Assembly (NCBI GenBank): GCA_947627055.1
Contig: CANQUS010000013.1
Span: 1 to 48,312, forward strand
From: an uncultured Clostridia bacterium
Lineage (GTDB): Bacteria; Bacillota; Clostridia; Oscillospirales; Acutalibacteraceae
DNA: 48,312 nucleotides
Direction of reading: 5' to 3'
Shown here: positions 28,476-38,100 of the stretch, piece after piece
How positions within the stretch are numbered: the stretch's first letter is position 1
Layout: every line of letters starts with the position of its first letter
Notes under the pieces: generated by a model
Seen by the model: the letters and a program-made list of their open reading frames with translations, nothing else
Databases searched by the model: none
Told to the model about the DNA's origin: nothing
Position numbers and translations under genes: made by a program

Positions 28476-29117
28476 ATGGACATTTTTGAAATGCTGAAAG
28501 AGGCAGGAGTTGAAATCTCCGCAGACAATAAAGACGCTTTTAACAAGGAGTTCCGCAAGACCTACAAATCAGAGGGCGAAATTTCAAAGGCAACTGAAAA
28601 GCTAGAGGCTGACCGCGACAACTGGAAAGCCAAGGCAGAGGCAGCAGAGGAAACGCTAAAGAAGTTTGACGGTGTAGACCTTGAAACAATCAACGCCGAG
28701 CTGAACACTTGGAAAACTAAGGCTGAAATGCTTGAAAAGGACTATGCGGAAAAGCTTGCGCAGCGCGACTTTGACGACGCGCTCAAGGAAGAAATCAGTG
28801 CTTATAAGTTCACTTCCGAGGCGGCGAAAAAGTCAATAATGGCAGAAATACGTGCTTCGGACTTAAAGCTGCGCGACGGAAAAATAATAGGCTTATCTGA
28901 CCTGATAGAGCAGATAAAGGGAAAAGACAGCGCGGCATTTGTTGACGAAAAGCAGGAACAGCTAGAGGGACAACGCGCAAAAGTGTTTACAATGCCAATG
29001 GGTAACAAACAGCCCCTAACTTCTGCTGAAAAGTTTAAGACTATGAGCCTTGACGAGCGGATTAAGCTGAAAGCCTCAAACCCCGCGGAGTACGAACGGC
29101 TCAAACGGGGAGAGTAA
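28476..29117 (+). CDS. Capsid scaffold protein (Phage_GP20)
   Basis: A 213-residue protein, long coiled-coil middle (about 30-100), with the GP20 family pattern: FEMLKEAGVEIS start, D-x-W-K-A-K-A-E repeats, DFDDALKEEISAYKFTSEAAKKSIMAEI, and a basic C-terminus. It guides assembly of the major capsid protein and is then removed. It is placed directly before the major capsid gene as expected. Confidence 0.88.
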   Translation: MDIFEMLKEAGVEISADNKDAFNKEFRKTYKSEGEISKATEKLEADRDNWKAKAEAAEETLKKFDGVDLETINAELNTWKTKAEMLEKDYAEKLAQRDFDDALKEEISAYKFTSEAAKKSIMAEIRASDLKLRDGKIIGLSDLIEQIKGKDSAAFVDEKQEQLEGQRAKVFTMPMGNKQPLTSAEKFKTMSLDERIKLKASNPAEYERLKRGE

Positions 29118-29125
29118 CGATTAAA

Positions 29126-29183
29126 CCGATACGCAAACGAGCGTACCGCTGACCTAAAATCCTAAGAATTATAGGTAGAAAGG
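29126..29183 (+). promoter_or_regulatory. Two-hairpin leader of the major capsid gene
   Basis: Hairpin 1 is TACGC/GCGTA (29130-29134, 29141-29145). It is followed by C-G-CTGACCTAAA, and hairpin 2 pairs ACCTA (29152-29156) with TAGGT (29172-29176), directly before AGAAAGGA. The tail tube gene has the same arrangement at 33371-33437, so this is a paired cis-acting mRNA element. Confidence 0.6.
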
Positions 29184-29190
29184 AAAAACT

Positions 29191-30219
29191 ATGGCTAGAA
29201 CTGGAACATTCGGGGGCTTTGTATTCGACCCCGAAGTATTCGCGGACTATATGGCAGAGCAGCCGACTTGGAGTAATGCAATCATAGCTTCGGGCATATT
29301 GCAGGACGACCCGACAATAATGAACCTCATAGGTTCAGAGGGCAATGTCGCAACCTTGCCTTTTTACAAGGCTATTGACATTGCCGACTTTACGCCGTAC
29401 AACAACGACGGCTTGACGGACAACACGCCGAAGGAAGTTAAGGGCGGTAAGCAGACAACTATGCTGATACAAAGAATGATGGCGTGGAAAGCGCAGGACT
29501 TCACAAAGGAACTGACAGGCGCAGACCCGTTACAGCACGTCGCAAACAGTGTTAGCAACTACTATCAGCAGGTATGGGAAGCAGAGCTGATGAACATTGT
29601 CAATGCGGTTATGACGCTTGATGAGGTCAAAAACCACATTTACGACATTTCATCTGCTGACGCAGAGGATATGGCTTCTGTCAAAGAGGATAACAAGATT
29701 AACGAAACATCAATGATTTACGCCGAGCAGAAAGCCCTTGGCGACGCTCAAAACGGCTTTGGTCTTGTAATTATGCACTCTATGATTTTGGCAAGATACA
29801 AGGCACTTGGGCTTGTGGAGTATATGAAGTACAACAATGCTAACGGCTTACAGCAGGAGGTAAATCTGCCTACGATTAATGGCAAGGTTGTAGTTACATC
29901 TGACCGCTATACGGTTACGACAACCACAACAGTACCGCAGTACACCACAACCATTATCGGCGCAGGCGCGATACTGACAGCGAGAAAAACTAACTACAAT
30001 GAGCCTTATTATACGGATTATGATCCTGAAAGCAAGGCAGGTATTGAGAAGCTCTACACCAAAGAGGGGCGCGTGCTTCACCCGAACGGCTTTAGTCTGA
30101 AAGTCTCGGAAATCTCGGGTGAGTCTCCGACGAAAACAGAGCTAGGCACTAAGACGAACTGGGAGCTTGCCTTCAATGAAAAGAATATACGCATAGGGCA
30201 GATTATTTCAAACGGCTAA
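29191..30219 (+). CDS. Major capsid protein
   Basis: A 342-residue HK97-fold capsid protein by position after the scaffold, size and pattern: GFVFDPEVFADYMAEQ near the start, a mid-protein helix region (VWEAELMNIVNAVM) and the beta-rich LPTINGKVVVTSDRY. It forms the icosahedral shell. Strong AGAAAGGA site and the special leader fit very high expression. Confidence 0.9.
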   Translation: MARTGTFGGFVFDPEVFADYMAEQPTWSNAIIASGILQDDPTIMNLIGSEGNVATLPFYKAIDIADFTPYNNDGLTDNTPKEVKGGKQTTMLIQRMMAWKAQDFTKELTGADPLQHVANSVSNYYQQVWEAELMNIVNAVMTLDEVKNHIYDISSADAEDMASVKEDNKINETSMIYAEQKALGDAQNGFGLVIMHSMILARYKALGLVEYMKYNNANGLQQEVNLPTINGKVVVTSDRYTVTTTTTVPQYTTTIIGAGAILTARKTNYNEPYYTDYDPESKAGIEKLYTKEGRVLHPNGFSLKVSEISGESPTKTELGTKTNWELAFNEKNIRIGQIISNG

Positions 30220-30452
30220 TGAGGTTTATATTAAGGGGGAAAACGCCCTACCTTGTCTCTGGGGGCAGGGCGTTCCCTGTTGAAATCACAGAGCAGAAAG
30301 AGGTCAAGATTGACACTGAAAACGGGACAATCTCTGACGAAGTGGGTTATCTGACGCTGGAAGAAGTAATTGCCAAAGTAGGCTATTACAAAAAGCCAGT
30401 GGAAGAACCGCAGGAAGAAAAAAAGAGCAGGAAAAAGACAGGACTTGCCTAG
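30219..30452 (+). CDS. Small capsid-region protein
   Basis: A 77-residue protein overlapping the capsid gene stop. N-terminal beta-rich segment and a charged C-terminus (EEPQEEKKSRKK). Position suggests a decoration or head-stabilising protein; unconfirmed. Confidence 0.6.
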   Translation: MRFILRGKTPYLVSGGRAFPVEITEQKEVKIDTENGTISDEVGYLTLEEVIAKVGYYKKPVEEPQEEKKSRKKTGLA

Positions 30453-30467
30453 AGGAGGGCTAAGAAT

Positions 30468-30731
30468 ATGGAATTAAAAGAAACAGTTGAAATGATGACT
30501 AGCGAGGATTATAAGGAACGCTTTAAGGCTGAATATTATCAGAATGTTATCCGCTATGATAAGCTGGCTAGTATGCTTGAAAAGCGGGGGCAGGGCTCGT
30601 TGAATTTTGTGCCGACTTGTCCAATAAGTACATATCGTATGCAGCTTAGAGCTATGAAAGATTATATCGCGGTGCTTGAGGCAAGGGCGGTTATGGAAGG
30701 AATAGAGCTGTGGGAGGGAATAGAGCCGTAA
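30468..30731 (+). CDS. Small hypothetical protein (crisis-type head-region gene)
   Basis: An 87-residue helical protein behind GAGGAGGG, with TSEDYKERFKAEYYQ and later IYRMQLRAMKDYI-like helices; proteins of this look are conserved in phages, often between head and connector genes. Function unknown. Confidence 0.6.
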   Translation: MELKETVEMMTSEDYKERFKAEYYQNVIRYDKLASMLEKRGQGSLNFVPTCPISTYRMQLRAMKDYIAVLEARAVMEGIELWEGIEP

Positions 30732-31247
30732 ATGCAGTATGTTGATTATAACTATTACGCAACTGAATACAGCGGTAAAGTACCCGAAGACGATATTACG
30801 CGATACTTACGCAAGGCAGAACGCAAGGTAGACTATATCACAAGCAGAAAGCTACAGTTTGCCTTCCCCGAAGATGAAAACGACGCGGCGGCGGTAAAGG
30901 ACACAATCTGCGAGCTTGCGGAATTTATGTACCGCGTAGACCTATACGCCAATTCTGCAATGGACAGCACAGGTGTTGTCACGCAGGAAGACGGGACAGT
31001 AAAGGGCAAGGTTGTCACTTCAATATCGAGCGGTTCAGAGAGTATCAGCTATTCGGCAAGCGGTTCTGCATCTACATCTGTTATGGAGGCGGCGAAGGAT
31101 AAAAAGGTTGCTGAAAGCGCGATATATAGCATTGTAAGCACAGGCTTAGGCGGTATTCCTGATAATAATGGGGTAAATCTGCTTTTTGCGGGGGAATATC
31201 CGCGTGCAGCAAGAAACAAGTGCAAAAACTTGGAGGGGATATTTTGA
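30732..31247 (+). CDS. Head-tail connector (adaptor) protein
   Basis: A 171-residue protein starting right after the previous stop. Helical N-terminus with YLRKAERKVDYITSRK and a long central helix, as in Gp6/gp15-type adaptors that bind under the portal; a Ser-rich middle and a C-terminal GVNLLFAGEYP are typical of this family in Clostridia phages. Confidence 0.7.
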   Translation: MQYVDYNYYATEYSGKVPEDDITRYLRKAERKVDYITSRKLQFAFPEDENDAAAVKDTICELAEFMYRVDLYANSAMDSTGVVTQEDGTVKGKVVTSISSGSESISYSASGSASTSVMEAAKDKKVAESAIYSIVSTGLGGIPDNNGVNLLFAGEYPRAARNKCKNLEGIF

Positions 31248-32212
31248 AATATTTAGAATTAGTCGTAAAAAATATGTCAATCGAACGGGCAGCAGGCGAC
31301 AGGACTAAACTTATAAGCGGTTCAGTAAACTTCTTTGGACTGCATTTCACTTTTGATGAGGATTTTGCAGCATTAGAGGGGCAGAAATCCGTAGAGTTTT
31401 TCAAAAACCGCAGCAAAAAGCGCGTTGACCTTGTGTCAGACGCGTGTGCTATCCCGAACGAATTTTTAGAGGATAAGTCACCCATTGAATTTAGGGTACT
31501 TGTCGGCAACACAGTCGCCACGCCTTGGACGAGCGTGTCAATAGTGGAAAGCGGACAGATTGAGCCTGAAGAACCTGATGAGGAAAAGCCGCTTGGCTTG
31601 GACTATGTGAAAACTCCGAGCGGCGATAACGCCATTGCGCAGATTAAAAAGGGTGAAAAAGGTCTTGAATATTCCATAAACGGCGACGATTGGGAAAGCG
31701 TAAACGGCGGCGGCGAGCCTGCCTCAATTCCTAAACTTGAAGAAAGCGAGAGCAACGCAAGCACCATAGCAGCAAAGGTAAATGATGTTATAAACGCCCT
31801 TGGCACTCTTGGGCTGATAGAGGCTAAGGAGTATATCCCGACAGGGGCAAAAGCCATAGTTATCCCTGATAAATCAAAGGACTTTGGCAGATTTGGCAAG
31901 ACTACGGACTACATCGCCGACGGCTTGACAATTCAGTGGGACGGCGTAAAGGGTACTGTCAAAGGTACAATTAATTGGTATGACGGAGAAAGCGACAAGG
32001 ACAACTCAAAAATAAAAACAGCAGGAAACTACTATCCGCTTGTGCTTTCAGAATACTTTAAAGGCAAAGATGTCACTGTAAACAACAAAACTGCAAAAGA
32101 ATATGAGTGGATTGCCAAGCTTGACGACAAGAAGAAAATAACCGTACTTCTTGACGATACGGTTATCGCGATTTTGGACTTTTCAAGCGCGACAATAACT
32201 CCACAAAATTAA
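31244..32212 (+). CDS. Multi-domain virion protein of unknown role
   Basis: A 322-residue protein starting at TTG 31244 behind GGAGGGG. N-terminal ~115 residues are beta-rich with VNFFGLHFTFDEDF, reminiscent of receptor-binding or baseplate N-terminal domains; then an acidic proline-rich linker, a GLDYVKTPSG...GLEYSINGDDWESV region, a helical stretch and a second beta-rich domain. Finding such a protein among head-completion genes is unusual; a head fibre is a reasonable guess. Confidence 0.55.
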   Translation: MKYLELVVKNMSIERAAGDRTKLISGSVNFFGLHFTFDEDFAALEGQKSVEFFKNRSKKRVDLVSDACAIPNEFLEDKSPIEFRVLVGNTVATPWTSVSIVESGQIEPEEPDEEKPLGLDYVKTPSGDNAIAQIKKGEKGLEYSINGDDWESVNGGGEPASIPKLEESESNASTIAAKVNDVINALGTLGLIEAKEYIPTGAKAIVIPDKSKDFGRFGKTTDYIADGLTIQWDGVKGTVKGTINWYDGESDKDNSKIKTAGNYYPLVLSEYFKGKDVTVNNKTAKEYEWIAKLDDKKKITVLLDDTVIAILDFSSATITPQN

Positions 32213-32240
32213 GCCCAAGCATAGGGAGGAGGCGGTCAAA

Positions 32241-32704
32241 ATGGGATAAATTATGTTGACAGCGTAGTCGTTTACAACCGCTATGTCAACGGGCTGTACG
32301 AAACCACACAATATTTTGGCACGCGCTTTGACAATGTTCGGATTGAGCTGACACAGGGCGCAAACCAAAAAATCAGCGGTATGGAAAACGCAAGCGTCTG
32401 TACCGTCAAAATCCCAAACAAGGCGCTGCCTAAGCCCTATAAAGCCCCCGAAGTATGGAACGACCTGACAAGTGATGAAATGCTTGAAACATTCACGCTG
32501 GACACAGAGGGGAAAAATTTCTTTGTTATCGTCAAGAAACAGGATTTAGGAATTGACATTGAAGTGCCGACAGGGCTTGTGGAAAGTGACGACTATGACG
32601 GGGGATTTTTTGAACACATTAAAACAAAATATGGGTATGCGTACAGCGTCGATACTGTAGATGTTTATACGCTCATACCGAGGTTTGAGATTGGAGGTAG
32701 ATGA
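32241..32704 (+). pseudogene. Head-closure protein (DUF6751-like) with frameshifted start
   Basis: A strong site GGAGGAGGCGG precedes ATG 32241, but that frame stops at once (ATG GGA TAA). One base out of frame the sequence reads GINYVDSVVVYNRYVNG... with no stop to 32704, and continues to the end of a typical ~155-residue head-closure protein (ending LIPRFEIGG). The next usable ATG (32381) would delete the N-terminal third. A single missing G in GGG explains it: a real frameshift, a sequencing error, or -1 slippage at the start. Confidence 0.65.
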
Positions 32705-32922
32705 TGAAAGAGATTAAATTTAATATTCCCGAAGACGGGGAAAAGCCAATAACTAACGCTTTTGAAATACATAAAGAGCTTTTGAAAATGCCTGCGGATT
32801 TGTATGTGGACTTATTCCATTTGATGAAAAGCAAAATAGAAAGTAATGCATACCTCTATCAGAATGCAAATTTAGCTGCACTTTCGGCAACGGCTTGTTG
32901 CAGCACAAGGCAGTCTTTATGA
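32704..32922 (+). CDS. Small hypothetical protein
   Basis: A 72-residue protein; the second ATG of ATGATG (32704) gives better spacing from GGAGGT. Helical, acidic, with a C-terminal CC pair. Unknown role between head-closure and tail-terminator genes. Confidence 0.55.
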   Translation: MKEIKFNIPEDGEKPITNAFEIHKELLKMPADLYVDLFHLMKSKIESNAYLYQNANLAALSATACCSTRQSL

Positions 32923-33365
32923 GCGAAGAATACAAAGAAAAACTCTCAAAAACAGAATACGACCGTATAGGCGATATGCTCTTAGAGCTTTTCGCCGACT
33001 GCCCTTATATCCCGACAGACGCAAAAATAAAGTACAATTCCAAAGATGTTGGCAAATGCGTCTACATTATGACCGCAGGCGGCAGCATTAAGAGCCGAGA
33101 TGTAATCGGGGGCTTTACGGCGGAACTGGCGATACAAGTCGCCTATCAGAGTTTCCCGACAGGAAACGGGCAGATGATAACCGCCCAAAATGTAGTTGAT
33201 AACATAACCAGTTGGCTGGAGGATATAGACAACTTCCCTAAGCTTACTGGAAACAGGAAAATAACGAAGATAACCGCAGAGCCGAGCTTTTCCACTGTTG
33301 AGCAGGTCGAAAACGATACGGCGACAGTGTATGTGGCGAATGTGGTTATGGAATATGAAGTGTAA
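32919..33365 (+). CDS. Tail terminator / minor capsid protein (Minor_capsid_3-like)
   Basis: A 148-residue protein, ATG overlapping the previous stop. The pattern VYIMTAGGSIKSRDVIGGFTAELAIQVAYQ, then a helix and beta strands (ATVYVANVVMEYEV), fits the minor capsid 3 / tail-completion family. It should cap the tail tube or join tail and head. Confidence 0.65.
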   Translation: MSEEYKEKLSKTEYDRIGDMLLELFADCPYIPTDAKIKYNSKDVGKCVYIMTAGGSIKSRDVIGGFTAELAIQVAYQSFPTGNGQMITAQNVVDNITSWLEDIDNFPKLTGNRKITKITAEPSFSTVEQVENDTATVYVANVVMEYEV

Positions 33366-33370
33366 CATTA

Positions 33371-33437
33371 ACTGGCTTGCGTTTGGAAGCAAGTCACTGA
33401 CCTAAATCCCTTTTAATAGTTATGGGTAGAAAGGATA
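33371..33437 (+). promoter_or_regulatory. Two-hairpin leader of the tail tube gene
   Basis: Hairpin 1 is GGCTTGC/GCAAGTC (33374-33380 with 33389-33395, one G-U). It is followed by CACTGACCTAAA, and hairpin 2 pairs ACCTA (33400-33404) with TGGGT (33423-33427), directly before AGAAAGGA. The hairpin sequences differ from those of the capsid leader but the linker and layout are the same, and one pair changes from U-A to U-G. Confidence 0.6.
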
Positions 33438-33442
33438 TTTTT

Positions 33443-33991
33443 ATGCCAAAAGTTTTACGAGGCAGACGGGCAATGTGGCTGACATTTGATGATGAGGAAT
33501 ACACCTGTCTTGGCAAGGATTCAGATGATTTATCAATTGAGCTGAATAACGACAGTGAATCGTTTAAGAATGTGCAGGGTGAAACGACCTTTGTAAACAA
33601 CGGCTATACGCCGTCAATGACAAATGAGTACATAGCAAGAACCGAAGACTCAATTTATACGCACGTACAGGAAATCGCGGACACTCTTGCTACAGATGAT
33701 GAGCGGACAGGTGCAACACTGATTGTCGCCACTCTGGACATTGAGGTGAGCGAAACGACAGGCGAAACAGGCGCGACAGGCAAGGGCTTCAAAGTGCCTG
33801 TTAAGGTTGTTGTTGACAGTGACGGCGGCGCGACAAACGGCTACGCTATCCCATTCACAATAACCGAAGACGGCGCAAGGGTACAGGGTACTGTAACCGT
33901 CAAGGACAAAAAGCCAACATTTGAGGCAGCGGAGGCTATAGCGTTAAACCTTAGAAGCACAGCCATAAAAAAGCCCGACAGCCTAAGCTAA
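33443..33991 (+). CDS. Major tail tube protein
   Basis: A 182-residue protein; ATG 33443 behind AAAGGA. The pattern (MPKVLRGRRAMWLTFDDEEYTCLGKDSDDL..., then beta strands and a TGETGATGKGF loop) and position before the tail chaperones identify the tube. A conserved leader and its neighbours suggest very high expression, like the capsid gene. Confidence 0.8.
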   Translation: MPKVLRGRRAMWLTFDDEEYTCLGKDSDDLSIELNNDSESFKNVQGETTFVNNGYTPSMTNEYIARTEDSIYTHVQEIADTLATDDERTGATLIVATLDIEVSETTGETGATGKGFKVPVKVVVDSDGGATNGYAIPFTITEDGARVQGTVTVKDKKPTFEAAEAIALNLRSTAIKKPDSLS

Positions 33992-34006
33992 TCGGAGGAT
34001 AATCAT

Positions 34007-34507
34007 ATGGCAAAATACAATCTCAATCTACAAAATGATGAAATCGACGAAATCACGCTGAATAAGCGCGGCGATAAGATATACATATCAAGCGACGACG
34101 CTAATTTGTGGGACAAATTCTCTAGCGGCTACAAAAGGATTGAGGAATTGACGGAGGAAATGCCGAACAAATTAGCGGAAATTGAAAAGAAGTACCCGAA
34201 TGGAAACGAGGAAATCAATACGGATTATGTCGTGGAAATCTCAAAGGCTAGGGTTGAATTTTGTGAAAATGCAATAGCCGTTATTGATGACATTTTCGGC
34301 GAGGGTACGGCAAAGAAGTCTTTCCACGACTATTACGACACAATCCCCGACTTTTTACCTGATGAGGATAAATTTATGGCGTTTTTTGAAACAATGACGC
34401 CGATAATGGAGGATATTTTCAAAAAGAAAATGCAGAGGCAGGAAAAGGCAAGCAAGGCAAGAATGGCTAAATACCAGCCTCAAGACCATAAGAGGAAGTC
34501 AAAATGA
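34007..34507 (+). CDS. Tail assembly chaperone (DUF6673-like)
   Basis: A 166-residue acidic helical protein between tail tube and Gp15, the place of the first tail chaperone. It ends in a basic tail and overlaps the next gene by ATGA, so the pair is coupled by overlap and not by an obvious slippery heptamer. Confidence 0.7.
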   Translation: MAKYNLNLQNDEIDEITLNKRGDKIYISSDDANLWDKFSSGYKRIEELTEEMPNKLAEIEKKYPNGNEEINTDYVVEISKARVEFCENAIAVIDDIFGEGTAKKSFHDYYDTIPDFLPDEDKFMAFFETMTPIMEDIFKKKMQRQEKASKARMAKYQPQDHKRKSK

Positions 34508-35094
34508 TAGGCACTCTCCCCCAAACTCTTACAGTAGACGGCACCGAATATCCCATAAGAACGGACTACCGCAATGTTTTACAGGTATTTGAGGCGGTAA
34601 GCGATATGGAGCTTACGCAGGAGGAAAAGTGGATTGTGTCTACATATCTGCTTTTTGAGGACTTCCAATGCGCCGATGATGTTTACAATGCCATAGAGAA
34701 TGGGTTTGACATTGCAGACGCAGCAAAACAAATAGGCTGGTTTATCCTAATGGGGAAAGAGGCAGAAGAAACAAGGGAGCTGCCTACATACGATTGGGAA
34801 CACGACGAGCAGATGATTTTTTCCGCAGTCAACAAAGTGTACCGCGGAGAAGTCAGGGAAGTTGACTATATGCACTGGTGGACATTCTTAGGCTATTTCA
34901 ACGAAGTTGACGAGGGTATGTTTACTTTTGTCGTGAATATCAGAAACAAACTCAACAACCATAAAAAGCTTGAAAAGTACGAGAGGGAGTTTCTAAACAA
35001 AAACAGGGATTTGGTTAAGATTAAGCCTAAGATGACTAAAGAAGAAGCGGAACGCAAGGCGCAGGAAGACGCTATATGGAATGAAATTTTGTGA
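34504..35094 (+). CDS. Tail assembly protein (bacteriophage Gp15 family)
   Basis: A 196-residue protein with the Gp15 pattern: YPIRTDYRNVLQVFEA near the start, and YDWEHDEQMIFSAVNKVY, DYMHWWTFLGYF later. It acts with the upstream chaperone on the tape measure during tail assembly. Confidence 0.8.
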   Translation: MIGTLPQTLTVDGTEYPIRTDYRNVLQVFEAVSDMELTQEEKWIVSTYLLFEDFQCADDVYNAIENGFDIADAAKQIGWFILMGKEAEETRELPTYDWEHDEQMIFSAVNKVYRGEVREVDYMHWWTFLGYFNEVDEGMFTFVVNIRNKLNNHKKLEKYEREFLNKNRDLVKIKPKMTKEEAERKAQEDAIWNEIL

Positions 35095-35108
35095 GGTAGG
35101 TGTAAGCT

Positions 35109-38100
35109 GTGGCACAGTATGACGGAAGTATTCGCATTGACACACAAATAAATACTAAAAACGCTAACTCACAGCTTATGAGCCTTGAAAACAGCATTGT
35201 AAAAACAGTTAATCAGATTGTTTCTTTACGCTCAAAAATGGATGCGCTCAAAGATGTCAAAATACCCACGCAGGAATATAAATCCATTGAAAGTGACATT
35301 GCAAAGGCAGAAAAAGAGCTTGAAAAGCTGATAGAAAAGCAAGCTCAAATGGAGAATGAGGGCAAAACAGGCGGCGCGGCTTGGGACAGGATAAACCAAA
35401 GAATACAGGCGCAGAGGGATTATATTGAGCAGGCAAAAAGTGAGCTTCAGGAGCTTGTCAATACAGGCAGGGCTTTTACGCTTGGCTCGGACACTGAAAG
35501 ATATGCAGGCTATCAGCAGCAGTTAGAGTATCTTGAAAATAACCTTGATGTATTAACGCTGCGGCACGATGAGTTAGAGCAAAGGCAGGCAAGCAACATA
35601 TCACGCTATAGGCAGTTAGGGAGTATCGCCACATCTGCCCTTAAAAAAGTAGGCGCAGCGATAAAACAGTTTGTCATAACTCCCTTGACACTAATGCAGT
35701 CAATAGCAAAAAAAGCATTTTCAAGCATTGGGAAAAGCTCTAAATCCTCAAACAATGTATTTCAAAAAGGGTTTAAGTCAATCCTTAAATACGGTTTAGG
35801 TATAAGGAGCTTTTACGCGCTTATCAATAAGCTTAGAACGGCTGTAAAAGAGGGTTTTTCAAACCTTTACAATGATACCAATATGGCAGCTTTCAAAAGC
35901 CAAGTGGACAGCTTAAAGGCAAGCCTATTGACACTGAAAAATTCTTTTGCCGCCGCTTTTCGCCCTATTGTGGAAATCGCAATCCCATACATACAGCAGC
36001 TTATTGACTATATGACAAGGCTGCTTAATATGGTGGGGCAGTTTATGGCGGCAATCACAGGGCAGAAAAATTACACCAAAGCAATTAAGCAGACTACGGC
36101 GGCGATTGACGCGCAAAACAAGGCACAAAACAGGCAGTTAAGCGGATTAGACAAGCTGAACAATCTCACATCTGGCAGCAGCGGAGGGGGCGGCGGCGCG
36201 TCTACGGGTGGAATGTTTGAGGAAGCTCCCGTTGATGAACGCTGGCAGAACATAGCGGACTGGCTAAAGGATATGTGGGATAAGTCCGACTTTACGGAGT
36301 TAGGGCGAAAGCTGGGCGAAAAGCTAAAGCAAGCCCTTGACAGCATACCTTGGGAAGAAATCAAGGAAAAGGCACGCCAACTAGGGGAAAGCCTTGCCAC
36401 GCTGATAAATGGCTTTATTGATGTTGAGGGGCTGGGGTACTCCATAGGCAATACATTAGCACAGTCGATTAATACAGCTTTTGAGTTCCTTAATTCTTTT
36501 GTCCATACGCTTAATTGGAGCGGCATAGGCACATTCTTAGCCGAAACACTGAACGGGCTTTTTGAAAACATTGACTGGGATTTGATAAAAGACACCTTTG
36601 TGACAGGCGCGGAGGGGCTAGGACAGGCTATAAATTCATTTGCGGAACATCTCAACTGGAACGCCGTAGCCACATCAATATCAAATGCAGTAAACACATT
36701 TATAGACACTGTATATGCGTTTATAGATACCGTAGACTGGACAGCATTAGGCGAAAAAGTAGGCACAACACTGTCAAATGCTTGGACTGGCATAGATTGG
36801 GCTAAGGCTGGTGAAACGCTGGGCGAATATTTCATAGCGTTTTTTGATTTTATTGGAACGGCTATTGAAAATATCGACTGGTGGCAAGTCGGCGAAAGCG
36901 TGAAAGACTTCCTTGTCAATATAGATTGGGCTGGCGTTGCGGAGTCCTTTTTTGAGGCAATAGGCGCAGCAATCGGAGGTCTTGCGGCATTTATCGGCGG
37001 TTTGATAGGCGACGGTGTAGAGGACGCAAAACAATATTTCCAAGACAAAATAGAGGAGGCTGGCGGCAATGTTGTAGAGGGAATACTTGTAGGCATTGCG
37101 GAGGCTCTTGTAAATATTGGAAAGTGGATAAACGAACATATATTCCAACCTTTTATAGAGGGCTTTAAAAAAGCTTTTGGAATTAACAGCCCGTCTACCG
37201 TAATGAAAGAGCAGGGAACTTACATCATACAAGGACTTTTAGACGGCATAACAAGCTTGGTTGATGATGTTACTGAAATCTGGAATAAGATGAAGGAAAA
37301 AGCCCTAGAGATATGGGAAACGGTCAAAACAAGCCTCACAGAGAAGTGGGAAACCACAAAGCAGAACGCAACGGACAAGTGGAACACAATCAAGGAAAAT
37401 CTCAACACGACTTGGGAAACGATGAAAACCACCGCCGAAACGGACTTTACAGCCATTAAGGACTATATACAGGACAAATGGAACGAAACGGAAGAAAACA
37501 CAGACGGCACTTGGGGCAGGATTAAGCAGACAGTTTCATCAATCACAGCAGATGTAAAAAGCTCTATCAGCTCACGATTTACCGAAATTTTAGGCTCATT
37601 TGGCATATTCTCATCAAACGCCCAAAGCAACTGGACTAACACTTGGGAGAATATCAAAAGCAAGCTGGGCTCAATACTTGGCTCAATCAAAGACGCTGTG
37701 AGCAATGCCTTTGACTGGATTAGCAACAAAATCAGCTCAATAGGCAGCGCGATAAGTGGGGCATTTTCAAGCACAAGCAGTGCCACATCTGCCTACAGCA
37801 TATCAGCTCCATACGGTACGCAAGTGGCAGCACTTTCCAATATGGACTTCCCTGCATACGCGACAGGGCAGGTAATTCCTGCGAGTATGAAAAAACATCT
37901 TGCTTGGCTGGGCGATAACAACAGGGAAACAGAGGTTGTGTCGCCGTTATCGACCATTGAAAAGGCTGTTGAAAATGTGGCTTTAAGAATGGGCGGTATG
38001 AATAAGGGCAAAATCACCCTTGAAATACCGATTAACTTAGACGGCAGGCAGATAACAAAGGTTGTGGAAGAATACGACCTACAGGCATTTGAAACGCGCG

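Noticed and set aside
34490-34520. Programmed frameshift between the two tail chaperone genes
   Set aside because: No slippery heptamer is visible; the genes overlap by ATGA with a normal start for the second.
36071-37096. Long minus-strand open frame (341 codons)
   Set aside because: It lies wholly inside the tape measure gene, has no ribosome binding site, and its Ser/Pro-rich composition is the antisense of tape measure repeats.
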